This document shows, one piece after another, positions 43,372 through 52,258 of a DNA stretch of 61,436 nucleotides. Source of the stretch: Paludibacteraceae bacterium (GTDB lineage: Bacteria; Bacteroidota; Bacteroidia; Bacteroidales; Paludibacteraceae); contig JAKSNK010000009.1 in the NCBI GenBank assembly GCA_024399835.1, forward strand, positions 1-61,436. Reading direction: 5' to 3'. A program made the translations under genes and the position numbers. The notes beneath the pieces are model-generated. The model saw nothing but the letters and a program-made list of their open reading frames with translations. It made no database searches and had not been told where the DNA came from. How positions within the stretch are numbered: position 1 is the first letter of the stretch; every line of letters begins with the position of its first letter.

Positions 43372-44292
43372 ATGCCAAAACAAAATTCTGCCATCTTGTT
43401 GAATCGCTATATTTGGTTGATAGATACCATTTATACCGCAGGGCATATCTCTCGTGAAGAAATAGATTGTCGTTGGTGTCGTTCACTTTTGAGTGAAGGC
43501 GAGATGTGTATCCCCGAACGCACGTTCCATCGATATAAAGAGGCAATCCAAGAGCTGTTTCAAATAAACATCGGTTTTAGCAAACTCAAGGGCTACTATA
43601 TTGAGAATACGGAGGACATCAAGCGTGATGGTATGCGTAAGTGGCTTATCAGCACATTTGCAGTTAATAATCTGCTAAATGAGGGACAGCATCTCAAAGA
43701 CCACATTCTATTAGAGCCGATGCCGTCCGGTCACATGTTCTTGTCGGCAATTATGGAAAGTATTCGTGATGGGGTCAAACTGAATGTGTCTTATCAGGGT
43801 TATGGTAAGGCAGAACCGGCTACATTCCCGCTCTTGCCTTATTGTCTGAAAGCGTTTAAACAACGCTGGTATGTATTGGCAGAATCGGCTTACGAAGACC
43901 ATTCTTTGCGTGTATATAGCTTAGATAGATTTGTGTCGGTAGAGCGTACGGAAGAACCTTATTCTATCCCGAATGGCTTTGATGGTAAGGAATATTTTAG
44001 CAAGTTCTATGGTATTTCTACCCCCAATAAAGCAGACCAACTTGTTTTGGTGCATATTCGTTTCTCTGAGCAGCAAGCCCATTTCGTAAGGTCTTTACCT
44101 ATCCATCCCTCTCAAAAGGAATTGCAGACGGACGATAATGGCACAACTTTTTCGTATTTCTTGATACCTAATTATGAGTTTTGTCATGAGATTTTGACAC
44201 ATGGTAGTGGTGCCGAAGTCCTATCTCCTGCTTCTTTGCGAGAGTGGTTTAGGAACGAAATAGATAAGATGAATACAATGTATAAGTCCTAA
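43372..44292 (+). CDS. WYL-domain transcriptional regulator
   Basis: The 306-residue protein has an N-terminal winged-helix-like DNA-binding part (about 1-80) and a WYL domain near 125-195 (LNVSYQGYGKAEPATF, KQRWYVLAES, LRVYSLDRF), followed by a WCX-like extension. WYL proteins bind nucleotides or nucleic acids and often repress or sense for bacterial defence loci. It lies between the structured leader RNA and the DUF262 gene pair and probably controls this island. Codon use is AT-rich like the neighbours to its right. Confidence 0.88.
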   Translation: MPKQNSAILLNRYIWLIDTIYTAGHISREEIDCRWCRSLLSEGEMCIPERTFHRYKEAIQELFQINIGFSKLKGYYIENTEDIKRDGMRKWLISTFAVNNLLNEGQHLKDHILLEPMPSGHMFLSAIMESIRDGVKLNVSYQGYGKAEPATFPLLPYCLKAFKQRWYVLAESAYEDHSLRVYSLDRFVSVERTEEPYSIPNGFDGKEYFSKFYGISTPNKADQLVLVHIRFSEQQAHFVRSLPIHPSQKELQTDDNGTTFSYFLIPNYEFCHEILTHGSGAEVLSPASLREWFRNEIDKMNTMYKS

Positions 44293-44345
44293 CATGAGTT
44301 AAGGATGAGTATAGGATGAGTATAGGATGAGTATAGGATTAATTA
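44286..44345. repeat. 11-base direct repeats (gatgagtatag)
   Basis: Three to four copies of gatgagtatag follow the WYL stop, then two copies of aaatgtt. The remaining gap up to the DUF262 gene is AT-rich with a short GC palindrome (cgcgcgagcgcg); no promoter consensus was convincing. Confidence 0.65.
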
Positions 44346-44509
44346 AGTATGAAAATGTTAAATGTTAAATGTTAATTGGATGCGATTTGCAAAAATCGCG
44401 CGAGCGCGTACGCATTAGAAATATGCCAATAGGTATATGTAAAATTAAAATCGCTTCGATTTAACATTTAACAAATTAACAAATTCGGATAAGAGAAAAT
44501 ATTAGTGAT

Positions 44510-46489
44510 ATGATGAAACAAAAATTATTACAAACTGTTGCTGAAGTATTTTGCCCTTCAACTGGTAATGTTTTTTACATTCCTAATTATCAAAGGGGAT
44601 ATAAATGGACTAAAGAAAATGTGCAAACATTATTAGATGATTTGCTTAGATTTGTGCAGTCTGGAGATACGACAAATAAGTATTATTGCCTTCAAAACAT
44701 TTCACTTATTGAGGATGAGGCAAATAAACGGTATAATGTAGTTGATGGTCAACAAAGATTGACTACATTGTACATTATTCTTTCTTATTTAAAATATCGA
44801 CAATTCATTGCTGAAAATTTTGACTCCAATTCCTTAATTTATGCAATAAGGACAGAAACTGGCGATTTCTTACGCACAGAAGTCGCATCCGGTAAAATTT
44901 GGGAGAAAACAATAGTTCCTCAAAATGCAAGACATAAAGATGAGTATTATATTTGTGATGTTGCAGAAGGAATTCATCAATGGTTTAGCATCTTTGAAAA
45001 AGATACAGATACAGAAAAAGATAAAGATAAATCAAAATATGTAGATGCTATCCTTAATCACTTACAACTGATTGTAAATGATTTGACATCAAATGATAAT
45101 ACAGAAGAAGCACTCTTTGCCGGATTAAACGGAGGTAAGGTTGATTTGGATGGTGCAGATTTGGTACGTGCGGAATTGATTACCCGTTCTGCTGAAGAAA
45201 AATATGGTAAACGCGAAACAGATAACCACGAGAAAGTAAACGAATTTAGAGTTCGTGTTGGTATGGAATTGGATGAAATAAATCATTGGTGGGCGCAACT
45301 AGATCACCAAACATTTTTCATCCAAATGTTGCCGGATAAAACAAATGATAACAAACTATTTAACAGCAACGAATATCCTATAGATATTTTATATCAGTTG
45401 TATTACGAATGCGATTATGAACACGCAGAAAATACCAACAAACAAGAAGAATTGGATTTTCGTTTCTTTGAACATGGGCGTGATACACAAGGTGACAAAA
45501 ATATAAATGATCATTGGGAACTTTATGAAAGTGTAATTGCCTTGCATCGAACAATGCAAGAATGGTTTGAAGATAATGATTTATATCATTGGTTGGGGTA
45601 TTTGTTCTTTAATTTTAAAGGCAAAGGTGAAGGAGACAATAATATATCTTTTAGGAATATTTATAAGAAATGGGCACAATGGAAGAAGTGGAATATTAAG
45701 GAGGATAGATTTACTCGCAAAACTGAATTTGTAAAATATCTTCAAAATCTTTCTAAAAATCTAATTTTACAAGATTATGGCGAAGAAAATGCATCTGAAG
45801 AAGAAAGACGATTAAACTTAATTTCTGCTATTAGTGATTTGCAATCAGATTGGTACAATAATTCCAATCAATTAGGGCGAATATTGGTGCTTATGGACAT
45901 TCTAATATGTACAAATAATTATCAGTATACAGAAACAAAAAAAGATGGTAAAAAACAACAATACGCAGACCGTCTAAAAGTGGATAATTTTAGAATAAAT
46001 AGTGAGGATAAAGAACATATTCGTTCTTGCACTCCTAATGTGAAAGAAGGTAGCCAAAATCCCAATAAGTCAACTTGGCAAGAATATATAGATAATCTTT
46101 TCCCCGAAGAAAACGAAATTTCAGATGAGTACCAATTGAAGAAAGAACTTCAAGAAAAACTTAATCTCATTAATGATGAAATGTTATCCGAAGAAAACAT
46201 TAATGAAATAAATGCTATAATGAATAAATATGGGCAGAATTCGATTGGCAATCTCGTCCTATTACATAAGCATGTTAATAGGAGTTATGGTAATGCGTTA
46301 TTCAATGAAAAAATTCAGAGAATAATTATGGAATATATGCAGAAAGAGAATTATATTCGTCCATTTACCTTCCTCGTCTTTTTGAGCAAAATTAAAGATA
46401 GCAATGCGGATTGGCGTTGGAACATAGGGGATATTAAAGCAAATATTGAAAATATTAAACAACAAGTAGAACATTTTTATAGTTTATAA
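44510..46489 (+). CDS. DUF262 protein with DUF1524-like nuclease end (GmrSD-type)
   Basis: The 659-residue protein starts with a DUF262 ParB-like NTPase domain: IPNYQRGYKW (about 24-33) and the signature VDGQQRLTT (78-86). Near the C-terminus EHIRSCTPN (His 503) and GNLVLLHKHVNRSYGN (Asn 590) match the layout of a DUF1524 His-Me finger nuclease. This is the composition of GmrSD type IV restriction enzymes that cut modified DNA. It is followed after three bases by a second DUF262 gene and preceded by a WYL regulator, so an anti-phage role is likely. Target modification is unknown. Confidence 0.8.
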   Translation: MMKQKLLQTVAEVFCPSTGNVFYIPNYQRGYKWTKENVQTLLDDLLRFVQSGDTTNKYYCLQNISLIEDEANKRYNVVDGQQRLTTLYIILSYLKYRQFIAENFDSNSLIYAIRTETGDFLRTEVASGKIWEKTIVPQNARHKDEYYICDVAEGIHQWFSIFEKDTDTEKDKDKSKYVDAILNHLQLIVNDLTSNDNTEEALFAGLNGGKVDLDGADLVRAELITRSAEEKYGKRETDNHEKVNEFRVRVGMELDEINHWWAQLDHQTFFIQMLPDKTNDNKLFNSNEYPIDILYQLYYECDYEHAENTNKQEELDFRFFEHGRDTQGDKNINDHWELYESVIALHRTMQEWFEDNDLYHWLGYLFFNFKGKGEGDNNISFRNIYKKWAQWKKWNIKEDRFTRKTEFVKYLQNLSKNLILQDYGEENASEEERRLNLISAISDLQSDWYNNSNQLGRILVLMDILICTNNYQYTETKKDGKKQQYADRLKVDNFRINSEDKEHIRSCTPNVKEGSQNPNKSTWQEYIDNLFPEENEISDEYQLKKELQEKLNLINDEMLSEENINEINAIMNKYGQNSIGNLVLLHKHVNRSYGNALFNEKIQRIIMEYMQKENYIRPFTFLVFLSKIKDSNADWRWNIGDIKANIENIKQQVEHFYSL

Positions 46490-46492
46490 ATT

Positions 46493-48547
46493 ATGAAAGC
46501 ATTAAATATTCGGACATTATTAAGCAATTGCTCTGGTAAGAAGAATACTACAACTCGTCTTATAGTCCCAGAGATTCAAAGAGAATATGTTTGGGGTGCA
46601 AAAAACAATGTTGAGAAACTCAAAGTTTTTATCCAAGATATAGAAAAGGATCTTAAGAACGAAAAAAAGAAGAATATAGGTTTTTTATATTCTTACCAGG
46701 CGCACAGTAATGAACACTATATTATTGATGGGCAGCAAAGACTCACATCTATAGTGCTACTGTTATATATTTTAGCCATAAAAGAAGATAAATATGATGA
46801 GTTTGCAGAACTGCTTAAGGTCGATAGTCCAACTCTCCAATTTTCGTATAATGTTCGTCCTCTAACGGAACAATTCTTACATTTGTTATTTCAAGAGCGT
46901 GATTTTATTAGTGCGAATGACATCAAAGATAAGATTTGGTATATTAGATCATTTGATAACGATAAAACTATTGAGTCAATGTTGAATGCACTCGATACCA
47001 TGCAAAATATGGGGCTACAATGTCAATTTGATAAGATTCTGGATAATGTTGAGTTTTGGTACTTTGATGTTGCCCAAACATCACAGGGTGAAGAATTATA
47101 TATTTCTATGAATAGCCGAGGGCAAAAGTTAACACAATCTGAACATTTGAAGCCGAAATTGTTTGACAAACTCAAGGATAATAACATTAACTACGGTAAA
47201 GAATGGGATAATTGGGAAGAGTTTTTCTTTGTTAATAAGCCCCAAGAGTCTCTTGTAGGTGCAGATGATGTAGCACTTCATAATTTCCTTAAAATAGTAA
47301 TTGAGTTGTTTAAACAGAAATCCGCGGATCAAAATATAATTAACGATGTGCAGTATATTGATTTGCCAAACATCAAACATCATTTTGATAATTTTGAAAA
47401 GTTACATCAGCAAAATATAGTTGATAGAGCATTACTAAACTCATTTTATAATCAAGACATAAAGAATGTTGATTTATTTGTTCTAGAGGCATTATTGGGA
47501 ACTTATGATAAACTTGATGGAAATTTACAAGAGCTCAACAGATTACTCAGAATCGTTAAAAATACATTGATATACAATCCGAATACAAGTATTGAAAATT
47601 TACATAAGTTTATAGGTAAAATCAAGGGACCCAATTTATATGCTGCAATATGCCAATGTCCCACTGAATATGTCCAAAATTTCAACGGACAAATAACTGA
47701 TGGCTTTATTCCTATTGAGGAGTTTGAGAAAATTGTGGGAATTGAAAAAGGATTTGTAAATGAACAAAATATTATTGAAGCTGAGCAATTTGCATTTTTT
47801 AATAGTAAAATACACGCTTTGTATCGAAATGAAAATGGCAAGTTGGATTGGGGGAATTTTCAAAGTAAATTATCCAATGCCAAGAAATATTTTGACAATA
47901 ATGGCGTGACTATTGCCTATTCAAAAGATTGTAACTTATTAAGACGATTTATTTCCTATTTCGACACTTGGGGGTGCTTTTGGGGAATAAGATATGATAA
48001 TACTGCTGATACTTGGAAAGAAATTTTAACCAAAAATTGGGATATAAATAATCTCCCATCACGAATACCTGCCATCCACAGACTTCTTTTGTTAGATGAA
48101 CAAATAGATTTTGCAAATTATGAATCAATCATAAATCAAGCAAATGAACAGCAAAAAATCGTACAAAAAGAATTGGTAAGTACAAATTTATTAACTGCGA
48201 TAGAAAAAGGATGTTATTTGAATTGGCGTGACCCTAATTATTTACTATATCCCTATAATGTCAAATCAGATAGGAAGAAATATATGATAGGAACTATCAG
48301 AAACCACATGTTATCAAGTTTATGTAACGAAGGGAAAATCTGCTCTGAACAAAAGTTAATCCAATCCGATTATTTTTGGGGATGGACAATTCATTTTTCA
48401 TACGATAAAAAACATTTCGCTTGGACATATAATAATGTGTTGGAATTATGGAATAACCAAGAAATTATACAAAGAGTTTCATTATCGGAATGTATAAATA
48501 GTAGTGATCCAAAAAGAAAATTCATTGATATTTTAAATAGTATTTGA
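46493..48547 (+). CDS. Second DUF262 protein, no recognisable nuclease motif
   Basis: The 684-residue protein has a DUF262 domain with VPEIQREYVWG (about 25-35) and IIDGQQRLTS (77-86). The C-terminal half shows no clear His-Me motif; it ends with a Trp-rich segment (WGWTIHFSYDKKHFAWTYNN), perhaps a DNA- or partner-binding domain. Tight spacing to the previous gene implies a two-subunit complex. Paired DUF262 genes of this kind occur in defence islands. AT content is high. Confidence 0.75.
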   Translation: MKALNIRTLLSNCSGKKNTTTRLIVPEIQREYVWGAKNNVEKLKVFIQDIEKDLKNEKKKNIGFLYSYQAHSNEHYIIDGQQRLTSIVLLLYILAIKEDKYDEFAELLKVDSPTLQFSYNVRPLTEQFLHLLFQERDFISANDIKDKIWYIRSFDNDKTIESMLNALDTMQNMGLQCQFDKILDNVEFWYFDVAQTSQGEELYISMNSRGQKLTQSEHLKPKLFDKLKDNNINYGKEWDNWEEFFFVNKPQESLVGADDVALHNFLKIVIELFKQKSADQNIINDVQYIDLPNIKHHFDNFEKLHQQNIVDRALLNSFYNQDIKNVDLFVLEALLGTYDKLDGNLQELNRLLRIVKNTLIYNPNTSIENLHKFIGKIKGPNLYAAICQCPTEYVQNFNGQITDGFIPIEEFEKIVGIEKGFVNEQNIIEAEQFAFFNSKIHALYRNENGKLDWGNFQSKLSNAKKYFDNNGVTIAYSKDCNLLRRFISYFDTWGCFWGIRYDNTADTWKEILTKNWDINNLPSRIPAIHRLLLLDEQIDFANYESIINQANEQQKIVQKELVSTNLLTAIEKGCYLNWRDPNYLLYPYNVKSDRKKYMIGTIRNHMLSSLCNEGKICSEQKLIQSDYFWGWTIHFSYDKKHFAWTYNNVLELWNNQEIIQRVSLSECINSSDPKRKFIDILNSI

Positions 48548-48558
48548 GTAGTTTTTCG

Positions 48559-48590
48559 CGGGTGTAAACGCCCGAGTGTGATTTTTTCGG
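48559..48590 (+). terminator. Possible terminator of the DUF262 operon
   Basis: A stem CGGGTG/CGCCCG (loop TAAA) is followed seven bases later by six T. The gap between stem and T-run makes it a weak candidate. Confidence 0.3.
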
Positions 48591-48725
48591 TTTGAAAAAC
48601 AAAAAACTCATGCGCGAACCATAGTATATATTATGTATGCGCAACGCGTAAAAATCTACTTTGGCGTTTTTCACGGGTTAAAACACCATATAGCGGTTTT
48701 ATAATTTTTAAAGTTAAACATTTTT

Positions 48726-48768
48726 TCACAAGATTGCCTCAATTTGGCAGTCTTGTGATGTATCTTTG
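48726..48768 (+). promoter_or_regulatory. Palindromic operator and promoter of the WG-cREC-WG operon
   Basis: TCACAAGA (48726-48733) pairs with TCTTGTGA (48751-48758), and the inner TTGCC/GGCAG extends the dyad to about 13 bp. The -7 box TATCTTTG follows at 48761. No good -33 box lies 20 bases upstream; the dyad occupies that place, so expression is probably controlled by a DNA-binding protein. Confidence 0.55.
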
Positions 48769-48818
48769 CAGCGGTTTTGAAAAAGAACATATTTATTAAC
48801 CCTTAAAATCATCAATTT

Positions 48819-49943
48819 ATGAATGTAAAAGACATTAAAAACTTGAAATCTATTAGCGCATTTGCCGGTAACTTCGCAACATTTACTACCACCGAGAACA
48901 AATGTGGTATCATCAATCGTCAAGGTGAAATCCTTTTCCCTGCTGACAAGTACGATGGCGCTTTTCATATTGGGAATGGTGTGTTTGGTTTGCAAATGTA
49001 TGATGGTACTCCGGGTAATACTTATTTTGATGCCAATAAACAAGAAGTTGTTGATTCTAATGTAACTTGGTATTTAAATATCAATGGAGGTGTATCTGTC
49101 TTTGTCAAGGATAACAAAAGAGGTCTCTATGATAGAAACAAGCACGTTCTTATACCTGCTGAATATGACCTTCTATTCCCATGGTGTGATTGTTTCTGGG
49201 CGTTCAAAGATGGCAAATGGGGAACCTTGGACCGCAATGGAAAAGTATTACTTCCTTTTGAATATGACAAAATCGTTTCTTGCGCTCACCACAAACATTT
49301 TGATCCGCAATATGGTGTTATCAAGAATGGTAAGGCTTCTATTATCAATCCACAAGGGGAAGCACTAACAAAAGGTGATTACGAATACATAGAAACCTTT
49401 AACGATGGTGGATTCTCCATTATGAAACAAAACGGGAAAATTGGTGTTATTGACCGCTTGGAAAATATCATTTGCATGACCGAGTTTACAGAAGTCGAAA
49501 AAAGGGATGAAGGTAGGTATTCACGAGTGTTCTGGTGCCAAACCGACCGTATCGCTTTCTATCAAGATGGTTTGTTCGGAATGATGGATGTAAGAGGAAA
49601 TGTAATTGTACCGGCAAAATACGAAGAAATTGGCTGGAATTATCAGGATGGCAAAATCAAAGTAAAGGAGAATGGACTTGCTGGTTATATAGATTTCAAT
49701 GGAACTACACTTATCCCTTGCCAATATAAGTATGTATTTTGGAGTCGCCTTTTCAATGTTTACAAAGTTCGTACGACTGATAATAAACGCGGAATATTGA
49801 ATTGTAGGGGAGAAATACTTATCCCCGCTGTTTATGCTGATATAGACATAGATAATTACTATGGTCTAAACGAAATAGCAGTTAGCAAAGATGGTCGATG
49901 CTACTTCATTAACGACAAACAAGAAGAAGTAAAGGTATTTTAA
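48819..49943 (+). CDS. WG-repeat protein
   Basis: The 374-residue protein consists of about nine WG-type beta repeats: GIINRQGEILFPADKYD, WGTLDRNGKVLLPFEYD, AGYIDFNGTTLIPCQY and similar. No signal peptide. WG repeats are common in Bacteroidetes, usually as binding modules of unknown target. The C-terminal 18 residues are almost the same as in the second WG protein at 50.3 kb, as is the general layout of the N-terminus, so the two are paralogues flanking a receiver-like gene. Confidence 0.82.
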   Translation: MNVKDIKNLKSISAFAGNFATFTTTENKCGIINRQGEILFPADKYDGAFHIGNGVFGLQMYDGTPGNTYFDANKQEVVDSNVTWYLNINGGVSVFVKDNKRGLYDRNKHVLIPAEYDLLFPWCDCFWAFKDGKWGTLDRNGKVLLPFEYDKIVSCAHHKHFDPQYGVIKNGKASIINPQGEALTKGDYEYIETFNDGGFSIMKQNGKIGVIDRLENIICMTEFTEVEKRDEGRYSRVFWCQTDRIAFYQDGLFGMMDVRGNVIVPAKYEEIGWNYQDGKIKVKENGLAGYIDFNGTTLIPCQYKYVFWSRLFNVYKVRTTDNKRGILNCRGEILIPAVYADIDIDNYYGLNEIAVSKDGRCYFINDKQEEVKVF

Positions 49944-50302
49944 TGAAAACCCTTTTATGGTTGGATGATTGCCGCAATCCGTTCGATACACGGACGGATT
50001 GGTTGGCATTCTCACCTATTGGGCGAAATGTGGAGGTCGTGTGGATTCAGTATGTAGATGACTTTTTTGCATACATTGACCAAAAGGGTCTCCCTGATGC
50101 CATTTGTTTTGATCACGATTTGGCAGAAGACAGTTACGATGAACGTACCGGCTATGATTGCGCCAAATATGTGGTGGAATACTGTATGCAACACAATTTG
50201 GATATACCTGCTTACAATATTCAATCTTCTAATCCAGTTGGAAAGGAAAATATACAACACCTAATGGATAATTATCATAACTATTTTATACACCAATTAT
50301 GA
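49943..50302 (+). CDS. Cyclic-phosphate-processing receiver-like (cREC) protein
   Basis: The 119-residue protein matches the stand-alone receiver-like family annotated as cyclic-phosphate processing: LWLDDCRNP near the N-terminus, CFDHDLAEDSYDERTGYDCAKY (acidic DHDL), and the tail NPVGKENI. The family has been proposed to act on 2',3'-cyclic phosphate ends in RNA-repair or immune contexts; activity here is inferred. Its ATG overlaps the stop of the first WG gene and its end overlaps the start of the second (four bases), so all three are translated as one unit. Confidence 0.72.
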   Translation: MKTLLWLDDCRNPFDTRTDWLAFSPIGRNVEVVWIQYVDDFFAYIDQKGLPDAICFDHDLAEDSYDERTGYDCAKYVVEYCMQHNLDIPAYNIQSSNPVGKENIQHLMDNYHNYFIHQL

Positions 50303-51348
50303 ACATTCGAGAACTAACCACATTAGATCATATTATGGGTTTTAAGGGCGAATATGCCGTATTCAAAGCCCAAGAAAAAGGCAGAATTACACAAGGACTT
50401 ATCAATCGCAAAGGTGAAATCGTTTGGAACGCTCATTCGATTATACCTATTTTGAAAGTTACAAATACAATTTTCATGGGAAAGCCAATGGGTAGTCATA
50501 GTTTAGTATATTATGACATTGTCAGTCAGACAGAAGTAGAGCGTCCTATATGCCAACTATTGATAGATGGTGGCTATTTCTTGAGAAATAAAGAAAACAA
50601 ATGGGCATTATTTATAGATGAAAAACAAGTTACGGATTTTATATATGACGACATAATTCGATTGGAAAATCTAGTACCTACAAAACAAGGGAAGAACCTT
50701 TGTGTTCGTCAAGGTGATAAATCCTTTTACATAGATAAGCAAGGAAATCGTATTTCAAAAGAGTATGACTATCTCGAACCATGTACCCAATCCAACTATG
50801 CCTTGGCCAAAATAGATGGCAAGATTTGGATTATTGATGGTGATGAAAAACCACTGGTAGAAACAAATTGGAAAGATACTTGGTGTAAAATTGAAGGGCA
50901 AGGAGAAACATATCATTATGGACTCGAATGGATAACTCCTGATATACTACTTTTTGCAAAAGGTGAAAAATGGGGGTTAATGGATACTAATGGAAGTATC
51001 ATATTACCTGCTGAATATGAATGGATTTCAGCTGAGGATGAGTATAGATCCTTTATTCTTAAAAAAAATGGTCTTTGTGGTGTAATGAGTAAAGAGGTTA
51101 TCCTATCCCAAAAACAAAATTGGTTGATATCTTGCAAATATCAACATCTTTTCTATTGTGAAGGCCTGTATGTAGCGCGTAAGAACGATAAAACAGGCAT
51201 TATAGATGAGCAAGAAAAGGTAATTATACCGTTTGAGTATGACTCTTTAATGCCAGCCAGAGATGAAAAATTAGATTTAATTTCGGCAAAGAAAGATGGC
51301 AAATGTTTCTTCATTAACGATAAACAAGAAGAAGTAAAGGTTTTCTAA
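50299..51348 (+). CDS. WG-repeat protein, paralogue
   Basis: The 349-residue protein has about eight more diverged WG-type repeats (QGLINRKGEIVWNAH, WGLMDTNGSIILPAEYE, TGIIDEQEKVIIPFEYD) and ends with the shared tail FINDKQEEVKVF. No signal peptide. Divergence in the middle but near identity at the end suggests old duplication with selection or gene conversion on the C-terminus. It forms an operon with the first WG gene and the cREC gene. Confidence 0.8.
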   Translation: MNIRELTTLDHIMGFKGEYAVFKAQEKGRITQGLINRKGEIVWNAHSIIPILKVTNTIFMGKPMGSHSLVYYDIVSQTEVERPICQLLIDGGYFLRNKENKWALFIDEKQVTDFIYDDIIRLENLVPTKQGKNLCVRQGDKSFYIDKQGNRISKEYDYLEPCTQSNYALAKIDGKIWIIDGDEKPLVETNWKDTWCKIEGQGETYHYGLEWITPDILLFAKGEKWGLMDTNGSIILPAEYEWISAEDEYRSFILKKNGLCGVMSKEVILSQKQNWLISCKYQHLFYCEGLYVARKNDKTGIIDEQEKVIIPFEYDSLMPARDEKLDLISAKKDGKCFFINDKQEEVKVF

Positions 51349-52158
51349 AAAAAATTGAATCTGGTCAACCCATTCTATGAAAAGTCAAGGGGAAATCTTA
51401 ACAATCTGCCATCAATATTTTTAGGCGGATGTTGAACCGCCACTCTGATCTGCCACTCAAAAACAACCGGTGGAAAAAGAGGATATTTTGCAACAGAACA
51501 CACTCATAATCAGCAAAATACAGAAGGCATCATCAACGAGTTGGAAAACTCATAGTGGCAGATGGCAGACACTTTTCTATAATTATAAATCCTCGTGCGT
51601 ACATATAATAGGTATAAGTATAAAAATATCTGCCACTATCCGCCACTGCCGCCACTCATTTTTCCTGTTTGCAACATAACATCAACATAACATGGTCGAT
51701 GGGTCGCAATACCATTAAGGAACTGATTTGCGTTAGCAGTCGGTTCCTAATTCTTAATAATCGTACTAAATTTATAATTGGCGGGCGGAAGAGCGAATAA
51801 TTCTATATGTATTTATTATTTTCTGCCCTATGCGGGGATTATATACGTGTTATATAGAAAAACACTACTTTCGCCCGCCTAAAATGGTGAGATGTTTTCT
51901 ATGCTTCTTCATAATTGATTTAGTATCAGATAATTAATCCTTTATTGTTGTCTTCCAACGTAGGCGGGCAGAAGTGAACGATGAGCGGGCGGTTAAAAAA
52001 GGTTTGGAAAGTGTCGGTCAACGGTCTGCCAACCCTCGACTATTTGCTTACTCAAAAAGACAGCAAAAAGACCTCAAAAAAAAATCTTTATTGAAAAATC
52101 CGATTCACCAACTCACCGATTCACCGATTCAGCGATTCACCCACAAAATTACTATTTT
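51349..52158. other. Gene-free, AT-rich segment with nested inverted repeats
   Basis: No convincing gene was found in these 800 bases; the open frame at 51470-51679 has no recognisable content. Clusters of gccact units occur near 51430-51450 and 51620-51660. A nested dyad lies at 51780-51879: GGCGGGCG (51780-51787) with CGCCCGCC (51872-51879), and inside it TTCTATAT (51801) with ATATAGAA (51852). The octamer gattcacc array is at 52099-52145. It may be the scar of a lost element at the right end of the defence-like island. Confidence 0.5.
52099..52145. repeat. Octamer gattcacc array upstream of the rfbA promoter module
   Basis: Five to six 8-base units (gattcacc, aactcacc, gattcagc). A similar array also lies beside the aroB copy of the promoter module, so array and module may travel together. 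Confidence 0.75.
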
Positions 52159-52226
52159 ATAGATTAAAAATCTATTTAGTGGCAGTAAAACTTGCATATC
52201 CCGAATTTTTTTTGTATCTTCGCGCC
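52158..52226 (+). promoter_or_regulatory. rfbA promoter, copy 2 of the duplicated 68-bp module
   Basis: CTTG (52191), 20 bases, TATCTTCG (52215-52222). The block starts with the palindrome agattaaaaatct and tatttagtggc and equals the aroB promoter block (minus strand, 40357-40425) except for about seven bases. Confidence 0.78.
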
Positions 52227-52258
52227 ATAATTATTAAATTACACATAAAATACAAACT

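Noticed and set aside
51470-51679. 69-residue open frame in the post-island gap
   Set aside because: No family features, no promoter or ribosome site, and part of it consists of gccact repeats.
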